Assembly: GCA_037045265.1 (NCBI GenBank)
Contig: JBAOHV010000016.1
Coordinates: forward strand, 532,251 to 596,250
Length of the DNA: 64,000 bases
Origin: JBAOHV01 sp037045265
GTDB lineage: Bacteria > Actinomycetota > Acidimicrobiia > Acidimicrobiales > Microtrichaceae
Direction of reading: 5' to 3'
A program made the position numbers and the translations under genes. Of this stretch, positions 1 through 9,155 are shown one piece after another. Within the stretch, counting starts at the first letter, position 1; each line of letters begins with the position of its first letter. Below the pieces are notes generated by a model that made no database searches, was not told the origin of the DNA, and was given only the letters and a program-made list of their open reading frames with translations.

Positions 1-126
1 CCCGTCCCCGTCGACGTCACTGATCGACAGGTGCGCCCCGCGCCGGGACAGCTCGCACGCGAGCGCCCGTCCGATACCCGAACCGGCACCCGTGATCGCC
101 ACGACCCGGCCGCGGAACTCCTTCAT
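1..126 (-). CDS. SDR family oxidoreductase, N-terminal fragment
   Basis: The first 42 codons of a short-chain dehydrogenase/reductase, cut by the window edge. After the ATG (complement of 124-126) comes the Rossmann motif TGAGSGIG, the TGxxxGxG signature that binds NAD(P)H, preceded by the strand VVAI and followed by the usual ELSRRGAHL helix and strand. A GGAGAG ribosome site lies just upstream. Substrate cannot be told from this piece. GC-rich codon use matches the next three genes and not the rest of the window. Confidence 0.85.
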   Translation of the reverse strand, partial: MKEFRGRVVAITGAGSGIGRALACELSRRGAHLSISDVDGDG

Positions 127-170
127 CGCATCTCTCCTCCGCTACGGGTGCTCGGATCGGCCCTGGATGC

Positions 171-1067
171 TCAAGCCCCGCGTGGGCCGGCGAGGCGGTC
201 CAGCATCTGGCCGTTCTCGCCGAAGAGGATCTCTCGCCACCGATCCGCCAGCTCGGTCGTGTCGCGATCGTCGGGGTGGAACCCGCGACGGTCGTACTCG
301 CGCAACTGATCCCAGATCTCACGCCGGAAGATCGGCGTGGAGCGGAAGCGCCGGAAGCTCGAGCGCAGCCGGCCCCGTTCGTAGGTGGCGGGATCCATGC
401 TCAGCGAGATCAGCATCTGCACCGCGATGCCGAATATCAGCCCGACGCGCAGCCCCTTCATGGTCAACACACGGGTGCGCTCACTGCCGTCGACCGCCCG
501 GTACACGTCGAAGGCGACCGACTTGTGCTCGCACTCCTCGAGCGCGTGCCACAGGAACAGGTCGCGGACCGCGGGATCGCCCGGGAACATGCGGGCCTCC
601 TCGTCGGTGAGCACCAGCTCGGCCAGGGTCGCGGTGAAGTGCTCGAGCGCCGCAGTCGCCGCAAGGTTGGCCTTGGGGCTGAACAGCCGCTCACGGTTCT
701 TCAGCCCCCAACGCGTGAAGGCCTCGAACTTGAGCGTGGGGTAGCCGAGCTCCGCGAGGCGGCGGTTGAACGCCCGGTGCTCGCGTCCGTGGATCGACTC
801 CTGGCCGATGAAACCCGAGACCTGACGCGACAGCTCGGGATCGGTGACATCGGAACGGAAGTGGCGCACCGAACGCACGAAGAAGTCCTCGCCGTCGGGG
901 AACATCGACGACAGCGCCGCGAAGAAGTGACTCGGGATCAGCTCCCCGTCCAGCGCGTAGTGCCGATCGATCGTGGCGAGCGACTCCTCGAAGGAGACCC
1001 GACGGGTCGGAACGGTGCGCTGGGGAACCGCCGCGGCTGTGACCCCTGCAGTCATGGTGGTGGACAT
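171..1067 (-). CDS. Predicted metal-dependent hydrolase, COG3687/PF10118 type
   Basis: 298 residues starting at MSTTMTAG; the open frame runs further upstream but that part overlaps the divergent TetR gene and looks spurious. The family, common in mycobacteria and proteobacteria, is a helical ferritin-like fold with scattered metal-binding Glu and His. Candidate ligands are visible in GQESIHGREH, in ALEHFTA, and in HALEECEHK. The LRVGLIFGIAVQMLISLSM stretch could be a membrane-associated helix. It is divergent from the TetR gene with a palindromic operator between them, so it is probably that regulator's target. Real substrate unknown. Confidence 0.8.
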   Translation of the reverse strand: MSTTMTAGVTAAAVPQRTVPTRRVSFEESLATIDRHYALDGELIPSHFFAALSSMFPDGEDFFVRSVRHFRSDVTDPELSRQVSGFIGQESIHGREHRAFNRRLAELGYPTLKFEAFTRWGLKNRERLFSPKANLAATAALEHFTATLAELVLTDEEARMFPGDPAVRDLFLWHALEECEHKSVAFDVYRAVDGSERTRVLTMKGLRVGLIFGIAVQMLISLSMDPATYERGRLRSSFRRFRSTPIFRREIWDQLREYDRRGFHPDDRDTTELADRWREILFGENGQMLDRLAGPRGA

Positions 1068-1117
1068 CTCGCCTCCCGGTCGTGGCGACAGCTCTGGCCC
1101 GACGAGCAGAAGCCTAG

Positions 1118-1144
1118 AGGAATTGAGCAATTTGCTCAATTCCT
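1118..1144. promoter_or_regulatory. Palindromic operator between hydrolase and tetR
   Basis: Two perfect 13-base arms (AGGAATTGAGCAA and its complement) separated by one base, centred in the 99-bp divergent intergenic region. A long symmetric site there is the usual TetR-family operator and would let the dimer control both promoters. Inference from position and symmetry. Confidence 0.75.
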
Positions 1145-1166
1145 CAATTCCGCTAGCCTCGAGCGG

Positions 1167-1766
1167 GTGTCCGACGCTCGTTCGACCAAAGGGGAGCTGA
1201 CCCGACGAGCACTCCTCGCCGCGGCGATCGAACGGTTCGGCCATGCCGGCTACCGCGCAACCTCGGTGGCCGACATCACCCGCGACGCCGGCGTCAGCGG
1301 TACTGCCGCGTACGCCTACTTCGACAACAAGAAGGAGTTGTTCCTCGCCGCGTTGGACGAAGATGCCGCCGCGGTCATGGGCGAGGGCCTGTCGGGGTTC
1401 ATGGACGACCCCGACGCGCTGTCGTGGCGCATGACCCTCATCACGACGCTTGTCGACGCACTGGACCGCCACCCCCTGGCCAGGCGCGTGCTCGGCGGGC
1501 TGGAGCCAGACGTGACCGACCGGGTGCTCGACCTCCCCGCCCTGGTCGAGCTCCGCAAGGCCGTGGTCGAACGCCTGCGGATCGACCAATGCGCCGGCAT
1601 CGTACGCGCGGAGCTGGATGTCGAGAGCGTCGGGAACGGCGCGGTGACGATAATCCTGGCCCTGCTCGTGGCAATCGAGCAGTTCGGTCGCGGCACCTTC
1701 GCTCGCCACGGCACCGACGTCTTCTCGGTGTTCGACGCCGCGCTCGGTCTCACACGAACCGACTGA
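1167..1766 (+). CDS. TetR/AcrR family transcriptional regulator
   Basis: 199 residues from a GTG start (VSDARSTKGE); the upstream extension of the frame is antisense to the hydrolase. The N-terminal helix-turn-helix is typical of TetR: RRALLAAAIERFGHAGY, then SVADITRDAGVSGTAAYAYF with the recognition helix, then DNKKELFLAAL. The C-terminal helical part is the variable ligand-binding and dimer region. It is divergent from the COG3687 gene across a 27-bp palindrome and probably represses it and itself. Its 3' end overlaps the convergent oxidoreductase remnant by 17 bases. Ligand unknown; a fatty-acid or sterol compound would fit the neighbours, but that is a guess. Confidence 0.88.
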   Translation: MSDARSTKGELTRRALLAAAIERFGHAGYRATSVADITRDAGVSGTAAYAYFDNKKELFLAALDEDAAAVMGEGLSGFMDDPDALSWRMTLITTLVDALDRHPLARRVLGGLEPDVTDRVLDLPALVELRKAVVERLRIDQCAGIVRAELDVESVGNGAVTIILALLVAIEQFGRGTFARHGTDVFSVFDAALGLTRTD

Positions 1767-2215
1767 TCACCTCGTCGCCGTAGGCGGCGAGGGACTCCTC
1801 GGGGTCGTTCCAGAACAGGAACGACGGCAGGATCACACGACCGACACCCATCGCCGCGAGCGCCTCGACCTCCTCGTGGGCACGGGACCCGACTGCTCCA
1901 CCACCACCACTGGTCAGCGTGATCGACGACGGGTCGCGCCCGTGTTCAAGCGCTGCTGGTACGGACCACTTCGAACAGGTGGGCCAGGTCCTCGTGACTG
2001 CCCTTGCCCGGGAAGTAGCCGTCACCGAGTCGCCCCTGCGTGCCGTGCCGACGCCTCGCTGTGCCCACCCACGTGGATGGGCACGAGGCCCTGGGTCGGC
2101 TGCGGCAACAGGATGCACTCGTCGAAGTCGACGTGGCTCCCGTTGTAGGACGCCGGCCGGTCAGACCACAGCGCACGCATGGCGGCGACGTACTCATCGG
2201 TCCTTTCCCCATGCA
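1750..2215 (-). pseudogene. LLM class (F420-type) oxidoreductase, frameshifted 3' part
   Basis: Three reading frames together give the C-terminal half of a luciferase-like monooxygenase family oxidoreductase: GERTDEYVAAMRALWSD, YNGSHVDFDECILLPQPTQ and PIHVGGHSEASARHAG in one frame, LGDGYFPGKGSHEDLAHLFE in a second, and SITLTSGGGG with GVGRVILPSF in a third. Frames change near 2045 and near 1960. The 5' end stops where the sequence switches to Chloroflexota-like DNA near 2215. The two shifts are either decay or sequence errors at a low-coverage contig end. Confidence 0.7.
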
Positions 2216-2225
2216 CCTAGCAATA
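2215..2225. other. Junction of two unrelated sequence types
   Basis: To the left lie GC-rich actinobacterial-type genes, to the right Chloroflexota-type mobile DNA. The oxidoreductase loses its N-terminal half here and the recombinase on the other side loses its N-terminal part, so both genes are cut at the same point. Confidence 0.7.
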
Positions 2226-2503
2226 TGAAAAATTCTGAAGCGAGTAGACGAGAGAGACTCAATCTGGCCCACTATTGCCAGTTGGCCGGGGTCTGGTTTA
2301 CCTGTCACCAACTACGGCACACCTTCGCCCGGCATCTGGTGGAAGCGGGTGTGCCAGTGACGACGATTCAACGGTTGTTGGGTCATGCCCGTTTACGCAC
2401 GACGGAGTTGTATCTCCATGTGGCCGATACCCAGGTGCAAGCCGACTATCAGGCGGCGATGGCCCTATTGGCGGAGCGGTTGCAGTTGGCAGGGGGTGTC
2501 TGA
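2225..2503 (+). pseudogene. Tyrosine recombinase, C-terminal catalytic fragment
   Basis: 92 residues from an in-frame ATG that is probably not a native start. It contains HQLRHTFARHLVEAG (box II HxxR), LLGHARLRTTELYLHV with the second His and the nucleophile Tyr, and ends LAERLQLAGGV. The N-terminal arm-binding domain and the first catalytic Arg are missing because of the junction near 2220. Its stop overlaps the ATG of the next recombinase (TGATG), so in the intact locus two recombinases were translated together, as in the paired or triple recombinase elements of many mobile islands. Confidence 0.8.
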
Positions 2504-3974
2504 TGTCATCCCCCACTCATCCCGATTTGTACACGCCTATCCGCTTTTGGTCGCAGGCTAATCAAGGTTTGTATGCCGCTTTCCGTGACTGGTTGACCAG
2601 AGGCGGGTACAGCCCTGCGACTCTGAATATCTATAGTTGTGCCCTACGCCTGGCGGTCAGCCAGTTGAACAAACCATACTGGTTCATTAGCGATAATGAC
2701 CTGGAGCAGGTGCAAGAGATTATTAACGAACGGTTCACCAGTCCCAGTACCCGGCAAGATTACCACAAGGGATTGCGGAAACTGGGGGAGTACCTGCGCC
2801 AGCGACAGGGCAAACCGAAACCACCCAAGCCACTGAACTGGCCGTATTATCTGGCGGGTCTGCCGGACTGGTTGGCTGAGTTCGTCAGAGATTATGTAGC
2901 CCACTGCGGCCGCGCCTGGCCCGCCGATACCCATTGGGAGCGCACAGGCAACCTGTTAAGCCCCTTGACCCGCTTTCTCCGTTGGGCAGTCAAGCAGAAA
3001 ACCCTCACCGTTCCCTCTGACCTGACGCCTGAACTCTGGTTTGCCTACCTGGATGAACGATTGCAGGCCAGGATGAAACCGGAAACGGTCAATGGCGAAA
3101 TGTTCATCCAACAATCGTTCCTTCTTTTCCTGGCCGACCGGGGGCAACCGATTTGTGACCGCTTTCTGCGTCTCGAAAAGCTGAAACAGGGGCCGCGCCT
3201 GCCCAAAGATGTGCCGGTGGAAGCGTTGCGCCGGGTGTATGCGGCCCTCGAAACCGAAGCCCAACGGCTTAATCAAGCCAATTGCCAGCGCATGGGCATC
3301 ATGGACAGAGCCTGGTTCCTGCTCATGCTCCACAGTGGTCTCCGGGTCGGGGAAGTACGGCGGTTGCGGCAAGATGATCTCGATTTACCCGGTCAGCGGT
3401 TGAGGATTGAGCAGTCGAAGGGGTTGAAAGACCGGCTGGCCATTCTCAGCCCAGCGGTGGTCAAAGCGATGGAAGCGTATTTACCTTTGCGCGGCACTAT
3501 CGAGAGCGACCACGTGTTTGTCTACCGCCACCGGCCGCTGACAGTCACGTACTGTGCCGAGCGGTTACGCACCTACGGCGAACGGTGTGGCATTACCATT
3601 GCCCCGCACCAATTGAGACACAGTTGCGCTACCTTACTCCTCAATGCCGGTGCGCCCATCCTGACGGTGCAGACGCTCCTGGGGCACAAACACATTGACA
3701 CCACCTTAGGTTATGCCCGGCTCTACGATGGCACGGTGCTGCCGCCGACTATTACCGGGCCACGGCCCTGGTGGAGCAGAGGCTACAACCACCAGACACC
3801 CCACTCCCCACGCCCGAACCCGGCCAACTCATCGCCTTGATTGATTCCCTGAGCAACGGCACGTTGAATGAGAATCAAAAAGAGGTAATACACCTGCTCC
3901 GGCAGGGCGTCCTGGCCCTGGCCGAGCAGAAAAACGGGGTAGGCTCTGTTGACTTGACCCAGGCTTTGGCGTAG
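2503..3974 (+). CDS. Tyrosine recombinase/integrase, frameshifted near the C-terminus
   Basis: Site-specific DNA recombinase. The main frame runs 2503-3840 (445 residues). A core-binding SAM-like domain covers about residues 15-90. The catalytic part shows box I Arg in LHSGLRVGEVRRL, box II in HQLRHSCATLLLNAG, and LLGHKHIDTTLGYARL with the nucleophile Tyr. After about 3738 the frame turns to nonsense, while another frame continues naturally (AADYYRATALVEQRL, then an acidic/Gln-rich tail to 3974). All catalytic residues precede the shift, so the protein may still work with an altered tail. Starts at the ATG overlapping the upstream recombinase fragment. One GCGGCCGC palindrome sits at 2906. 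Confidence 0.85.
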
Positions 3975-4041
3975 ACTGCCCTTTACCCCCCAGGGAAAGG
4001 AGAGGCGGTGTGGTGAATGAGACAACCCCTCCTCCCCACTG

Positions 4042-4070
4042 CCCTCTTTTCCCAATAGAGGGGGTTTTGT
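4042..4070 (+). terminator. Putative rho-independent terminator after the recombinases
   Basis: Stem CCCTCT/AGAGGG with a 9-base loop, followed by GG and TTTTGTT. The stem is short, so strength is uncertain. Confidence 0.45.
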
Positions 4071-4234
4071 TAAATAGATACCAATCTACGCATAGAAATA
4101 CCAACCACAAAAGTGACTTTCAATTATTTAGCTCATACAGGTTGCCTACAACTAGCCAATCAACACTCTCGTTTTTAACAAAGATTTCTCCAGAATCTAT
4201 GTTGATCATGCAATTAAAATACTGTGGTAGAGCG

Positions 4235-4822
4235 TTATAAGTAGCAGTCCAATATCGTCCCGACTCTGTTCACTGTGGCATCTACGAAAACTGCATTAAC
4301 ATGAAAGGTGTTTCTAAAATCTGCCGCCCCAAAAAGATCACAGACGCTGAATAGCTTTTCCTCGTTGACTGTCCAAGTCATTAAGTCCAGGGGTGCATCG
4401 AACCCAAAAGCATCCCCGTGAACGTATTCAAAACTTGTTACCTCGTTTTGGTTTATATCTATTTCTAAATGAGCAATACTGTGTTTTGTCAACAAGTCGC
4501 CTAACCAATCTGTTCGCCACCCTGCAAAACGCAAATAAACCTGTCCTGTCAAGATGGGAATGCCTTCACCATCAAATTCGTAGGTGGCCGCGTAAGTTTC
4601 GAGAAAGAGTCCAGGAAACCGGCGTTGGAATTGTTGGTCAACCAAGACAAAGAACTCAAAGGAAGTTAGTTGATCAACGTTGTTCAACCTAAAACGTGGA
4701 GTAATAGGTCGAACTGTAGTAAATACAACGAAAAGCAATGCACCAAACAAAATAGACAATATGATCATTACTATTATGATTAGGTGCTTTGTCGTCTTGA
4801 TATTAAGTCGCTTATGATGCAT
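4235..4822 (-). CDS. Membrane-anchored protein, candidate immunity partner of RHS cassette 1
   Basis: 195 residues, no family recognised. Basic N-terminus MHHKRLNIKTTK, one hydrophobic helix (about residues 14-35, LIIIVMIILSILFGALLFVV), then a soluble extracytoplasmic domain rich in aromatics. It overlaps the end of the preceding RHS tip gene by 43 bases, so the two are probably translated together. Such tight 3' coupling behind an RHS tip is where immunity genes sit in RHS systems; the outward-facing domain would fit a tip acting on the cell wall. Function is inferred from context only. Confidence 0.55.
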   Translation of the reverse strand: MHHKRLNIKTTKHLIIIVMIILSILFGALLFVVFTTVRPITPRFRLNNVDQLTSFEFFVLVDQQFQRRFPGLFLETYAATYEFDGEGIPILTGQVYLRFAGWRTDWLGDLLTKHSIAHLEIDINQNEVTSFEYVHGDAFGFDAPLDLMTWTVNEEKLFSVCDLFGAADFRNTFHVNAVFVDATVNRVGTILDCYL

Positions 4823-5757
4823 GCTCTTCTAATCCCCAGTAAAGGATAGGCAAAAGCTGACTCGAAGTCACTACATTCCTTTATTGATTGGCTCCTCGTA
4901 AGCGCATCTGCCAGGCCTGTATGTATATTGGAGCTGAGCTCATAAAAAACATATCCTGAATAATCACCGACGGGTATTTCTGAGCTTGGACCAATATTAT
5001 ATTGAGCCACTATTACAGTCATTTGGTCAACTGTCAAATCATTAGAACTTACATTCAGTCCATACTCTTGTTCCATCAACCAACGAATATGCGCTGCGGC
5101 ATATGTTGCTGCCATTTGCGGATCATAAAGGCGCAAAAGTAAGTCAGCATCGTTTTCAGATTGACCCAACGATTGGCGCATCGCTTCATAATTAGGGTCG
5201 TTAGCTTTTTGCTTAAACAACCATTTTTCCATTTGCTCAGCTCTCTGAAGCTGGATCTGAGCTATGAGCCGGGAGATGGCTGCTTACCCGCTAAACTGGC
5301 TAACGCCAGGAGTTCCGTAAGCACAACCTTGGTAGGCCAATTAAGGGGTGGGTGGAAAAATGTGGGATTGGAGCTAGCAGAAAGCGAACCAAAGATATAA
5401 TCCTCAAGTAAGTCATTACTAAGAACGCCTGTCGTTGAATAATCCGCTGTCTGAATTATTTGTAGAATAGCGCCAAGAAGTTCCGGCGGAATATCAAAGG
5501 TTTCTGCTAACTCTTGTATAGTTTCAACCGAGGGCAATGGGTAAACGAAAACATCGGGGTTTTCAAGATCGTCAGGAGCTTCAACAGAGTGGCCTGAAGG
5601 ATCCACCCATATTATGGGGTTATTTCTACCATAACTATATCTATTGTAGCCTTGCGTGTCTTCTGGGTTTGGTATAATGGTGTCCGCACTTACGAAGCGG
5701 CCAATTTGAGGGTCGTACCACCTCGCGTTCATGTAAATCAACTTAATGTAACTGTTT

Positions 5758-5985
5758 TGCTTATGACCTGTAAAACCGGTGTCGGTCAGTTCACTGGGGG
5801 GTGGGGTGCTGGGATAACGATAGCCCGCCATAGGGCAGGAAGTAGGCGGTGGACATGATCACCCCCGCCGTCGTTACCATCAGGGTGGTACTGCCTAAAT
5901 GGTCTACCAGGAAGTAGAACAGCCCATTGTTGCCCGTTTCCGGGTCGCCGGTAATGCGGGTGGCAATCGGTTGTCCGGCCACAGT
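5758..5985 (-). repeat. RHS core repeat, copy 1 of 4
   Basis: About 230 bp nearly identical to 8283-8512, 11464-11700 and, in part, 13985-14119. It encodes the invariant segment ending STAYFLPYGGYRYP. Contains one extra C at the run in AGCCCGCC, which breaks the frame here only. Confidence 0.85.
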
Positions 5986-6000
5986 GAGCGTTTTGGGTAA

Positions 6001-6135
6001 ACAGGAACACCTCACCACAGCAGATGTACCCCAAACCATTCGTTCCTTCCTCAAATTCGTTGTCGTCCACCAGTGGCACGGTGGGAACACCGGCTACAGC
6101 GGGTATTACTGTGAGACAGGAACACCTCACCACAG
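6001..6135 (-). repeat. Short repeat at the 5' edge of RHS cassettes
   Basis: The 20-mer ACAGGAACACCTCACCACAG is at 6001-6020, 6116-6135 and 11771-11790. At 6080-6135 and 11735-11790 it is part of a longer diverged block containing CACCGGC(T/C)ACAGCGG. Each block lies exactly where an RHS core begins after the preceding lipoprotein gene, so it may be the scar or source of cassette recombination. Confidence 0.6.
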
Positions 6136-6153
6136 CCGGGGCAGAAAAGGTTG

Positions 6154-7389
6154 CTACTCCGCTGGAGTCGGTAACTCCATTAACCAAATACCCGTAATTA
6201 TATCGTTGTAAACGGTTGTGTAATAATGGTTGTCAACGGCAAGCATGAGAAACTTCTGGTTTGGTGAAACAAGCCAGCCTTTTACAATACCAGGAACAGT
6301 AACCAGAAGGGTTGAGCTACCCTGGGTTGGATCATAATACCAGACATAGTGCTGTAGTACAGAAAATTTTCGCTCTAGGCCCAGGAACAGACTGGCTGGT
6401 ATGCCTGGTAACTCTACCAAACCGCTGTCGTCTGTGTTAGCACCAGGTATAGCGATTTGCTCCCCGGTCCCCGTATCGAAAAGATAATTCTGCCCACCGC
6501 CACGTAATAATAGCCATCGGCCATCATTCGATATATCTTCGAGAATATAACCATACGCGCCTTCCGTTGGCACGGGCATAGGGCCAACAGTTAGATTATC
6601 TACATCTACCAGCCAATTGTCCCACATACAAGCTGGTTTTGCGTCTGGTGTACCCCATGTTGTCACAACCCCAATATGGTCATCGGCCACCCAAGTTGGG
6701 GGTCTAAGACGGCCAAAACAATTGTCAATAAGGCCCAGTTTAAAATACTGGTCGTCTTTTACTAACCAAAGTTCATAGAAATAAGCTGGATTCAGGTCGT
6801 TCTCATAACGTGGTGGGTCTAAAGGAATTGGTTCTGAGAGCCGAATTTTGTATAGGGCGTATCTCTGTGTAGGAGAAACATCAAATAGTTGTGCTCCGAC
6901 AGGTAAGGTAGGAGCAAATAGAGGCTCCAGTTCATCCACTGATCGCGGCGCATATGGAATAGAGGAGATTTGTCCAGTTTCCAGGTCATAACCCCACGCT
7001 TCTTGGGTGGATGGGTCTTGATAAAAGAGAGTCTGGCTATCTGGAGACCACCACATGTTATCCCGCAATGAACGGTACCAGGAAAGATCACCAATCCACG
7101 TTAACGATACAGGTAAGGGCGTTGGTGTGGCTAGTGCTAAATCAGTTGGCATTGCTGTTGGTGTTAAAATGGCCTGGGCAGGCAGTTCCGTAACTGTAGT
7201 AGGTGTAACTGTAAAGGGCATTAGTTCTGCCGTCGGTAATGAGGTTGCAGTCTCTATAACTGGTACTACAGGAAAAGGTTCAAGAATGCCCGTTAAAGCC
7301 GGAGTGGTAGTTTCTACTGATCCTGCTTGTGTGCAAGATACAAATACAATGATGATTAGGAAGGAAAGGAAAATTGAAGGTATCTTCAT
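6154..7389 (-). CDS. Beta-propeller-like lipoprotein, candidate immunity protein of RHS cassette 2
   Basis: 411 residues. Signal peptide with a lipobox (IIVFVSC, Cys19) and a Thr/Pro-rich linker to about residue 95, as in Chloroflexota surface lipoproteins. The rest has repeated blade-like units such as WWSPDSQTLFYQD, DVSPTQRYALYK, DISNDGRWLLLRG and VSPNQKFLMLAV, resembling WD40/TolB-type propellers. It starts 5 bases after the stop of the M23-tipped RHS cassette, so the two genes are probably one transcription and translation unit. Anchored outside the membrane it could bind and block a wall-degrading tip. Family architecture is seen; the immunity role is inference. The C-terminus overlaps the start region of cassette 1. 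Confidence 0.65.
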   Translation of the reverse strand: MKIPSIFLSFLIIIVFVSCTQAGSVETTTPALTGILEPFPVVPVIETATSLPTAELMPFTVTPTTVTELPAQAILTPTAMPTDLALATPTPLPVSLTWIGDLSWYRSLRDNMWWSPDSQTLFYQDPSTQEAWGYDLETGQISSIPYAPRSVDELEPLFAPTLPVGAQLFDVSPTQRYALYKIRLSEPIPLDPPRYENDLNPAYFYELWLVKDDQYFKLGLIDNCFGRLRPPTWVADDHIGVVTTWGTPDAKPACMWDNWLVDVDNLTVGPMPVPTEGAYGYILEDISNDGRWLLLRGGGQNYLFDTGTGEQIAIPGANTDDSGLVELPGIPASLFLGLERKFSVLQHYVWYYDPTQGSSTLLVTVPGIVKGWLVSPNQKFLMLAVDNHYYTTVYNDIITGIWLMELPTPAE

Positions 7390-7394
7390 TCTTC

Positions 7395-9155
7395 TTACTC
7401 CTGCAGTGAACTTCCGCCATAATCCAACGATGGTTGGTTATAAGGATTTTGCCATTGACCGTCGACACGCAGATGAAAATTGATTCTATTCTCATTGGGT
7501 AGCATTGTCCTCTCTATCGTGGAAAAAAGTTCTCCCTGTGTCCATGAATCCATATAGTTAAGAGGATTCACTATTGTTGAGCTTCTCATCGGGCCACCAG
7601 GTGCGGGATAGTCAGTCAAAAATTCTACATGAACATGATCTTCACTTTCTTCAACAAACCCAATAACTGTATCCGGGTAAACTTCTTGTCCTATCTCGAG
7701 ATCATCCCTAACGTCAAGATGGCCAAGAACAATTGCTGTGTTTTCATCTATTCTGATAACCACATAGGCTGGCTCATAAGCATTAGTTTGCCTAAGTTCT
7801 ACTGTACCATGTATCCCGGCGTATACTGCTGTCCCAGCCTCAGCAATTAGGTCGATCCCACCGTGAAAGCCCTGACTATAATCATATCCTTCAATTTCGC
7901 CTTCCTCATATGCAAATTGTGTATTACCATACAGCTGAACGGCTGTAATTTTATCTGGATCAATCCACAACCGTGTAGCTAGTGGTCGTGTAGGTAAACA
8001 GTTTTCACCGTCACCGGTATTAAAACATTTACCGGAAGGACTTGGGTTTGGAGAAGGTACTGGGACGGATGGAGTCGACTGATTCTGGCAGTCATCAGCG
8101 ACACATTGCCCATGGCCCGATGGATCCACCAGTCGAAGAGGATTTCCAAGCACGTAGGTGTAACGGTTGAACGCCTGGGGGTTGGTGGGGCCGGGGACGA
8201 CGGTATCGGCCGTCAGGAAGCGGTTAATCGCGGGGACGTAGTAACGGGCATTCATGTAGATCAAGCCAACGCTGTCGTTGTGCTTATGACCTGTAAAACC
8301 GGTGTCGGTCAGTTCACTGGGGGGTGGGGTGCTGGGATAACGATAGCCGCCATAGGGCAGGAAGTAGGCGGTGGACATGATCACCCCCGCCGTCGTCACC
8401 ATCAGGGTGGTACTGCCCAGGTGGTCTACCAGGAAGTAGAACAGCCCATTGTTGCCCGTTTCCGGGTCGCCGGTAATGCGGGTGGCGATGGCCTGCCCGG
8501 CCAGGTGGTAGGTACTGCGCTTGATGGTCGCCGTTGTGCTCCAGCCATAGCTGATACAGAAACGCCCGGAATATTGTAGACATACCCAGGTCTGCCGTAC
8601 CTCTTCTTCATAGTTGGGGAAGGGGTAGTAGGTGATGGTTTTCTCATTACCGGTTTCTATCTCTGTCCTGGTTCTTTGCCCACTGGCGTCATAACTAAAC
8701 CGGGTCGCGGTACTGTTGTTACTCTGTGTGACCTGGGTCAACCGGTTCTCCACATCGAAGGATTGGGTGTAGGTGATGGTGCCTGTTTTGCGGATGGTCA
8801 TGTTGCCGTTGCCATCGTAGCAGAAGTAATCGCTCGTCCCTACTTTATGGACAGCATGGGGTAGGTCTTGTGACGGTGGTGTGCCGCAGTTGGTGTGCCA
8901 GTTGTCGTAATCATAACTGCTCCCGGCATAGTTGGTCATGTTGCCCAGCAGACCGTTGTGGCTGGCGTCGTTGGCATAGGCATAACTGTGGCTGTAGGTG
9001 GGCATCTCCGGGATACTAGCCACTGCCATCCGCGCTGACCAGGCGGTGCAGGTGGTCGTAGGTCAAAGGTCTGGGTATCAATGAGTTGGGTAGATTGCGG
9101 TTTGACCCAGGTTTCGAGTTGACTGATGTTGCCCACCTTGTCAAGGAAGTTATGG
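7395..9155 (-). CDS. RHS cassette 2: RHS 3' module with M23 peptidase tip
   Basis: The main frame (7395-9029, 544 residues) has YD-type repeats (YCYDGNGNMT, FSYDASGQRTR), the shared core (FLPYGGYRYP), the RHS end motif (NRYTYVLGNPLRLVDPSGH), a Pro/Ser linker, and an M23/LytM peptidase domain with HGGID (HxxxD), GHLD and HVHVEF (HxH) zinc ligands. Such enzymes cut peptidoglycan cross-bridges. Upstream, 9030-9155 continues the RHS sequence in another frame (NISQLETWVKPQ). There is no secretion signal and no full shell, so it looks like a displaced 3' module that needs recombination into a full-length RHS gene to be delivered. The paired lipoprotein starts 5 bases downstream. Confidence 0.8.
8283..8512 (-). 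repeat. RHS core repeat, copy 2 of 4
   Basis: Near-identical to copies at 5758, 11464 and 13985. Similarity to copies 3 and 4 extends downstream in gene sense through the segment encoding GLIYM(N/Q)AR(Y/F)YVP. Confidence 0.85.

Larger units (their letters stand above)
4780..6135 (-). pseudogene. RHS cassette 1: core fragment plus C-terminal tip, frameshifted
   Basis: An RHS 3' module without the YD-repeat shell. It reads from the repeated core (ATRITGDPETGNNGLFYF, GVIMSTAYFLPYGG) through the typical end of RHS proteins (NARWYDPQIGRFVSADTIIP, WVDPSGH) into a tip. Frames change near 5823, where this copy has one more C than its three sister copies, and near 5240. The tip has FDIPPELLGAIL and, in the second frame (150 residues, 4780-5232), MTVIVAQYNIGPS, which faintly recall lytic transglycosylases (PPxLLxAI and YNAGP). 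The catalytic Glu is not evident, so the enzyme call is weak. Followed at once by a membrane protein. Confidence 0.65.

Noticed and set aside
276..1166. Long open frame upstream of and continuous with tetR
   Set aside because: It is antisense to the well-supported COG3687 gene. The frame is kept open by high GC content.
5000..5600. Lytic transglycosylase tip in RHS cassette 1
   Set aside because: PPELLGAIL and YNIGPS are suggestive, but the catalytic Glu with its Ser neighbour is not seen, and a frameshift splits the region.
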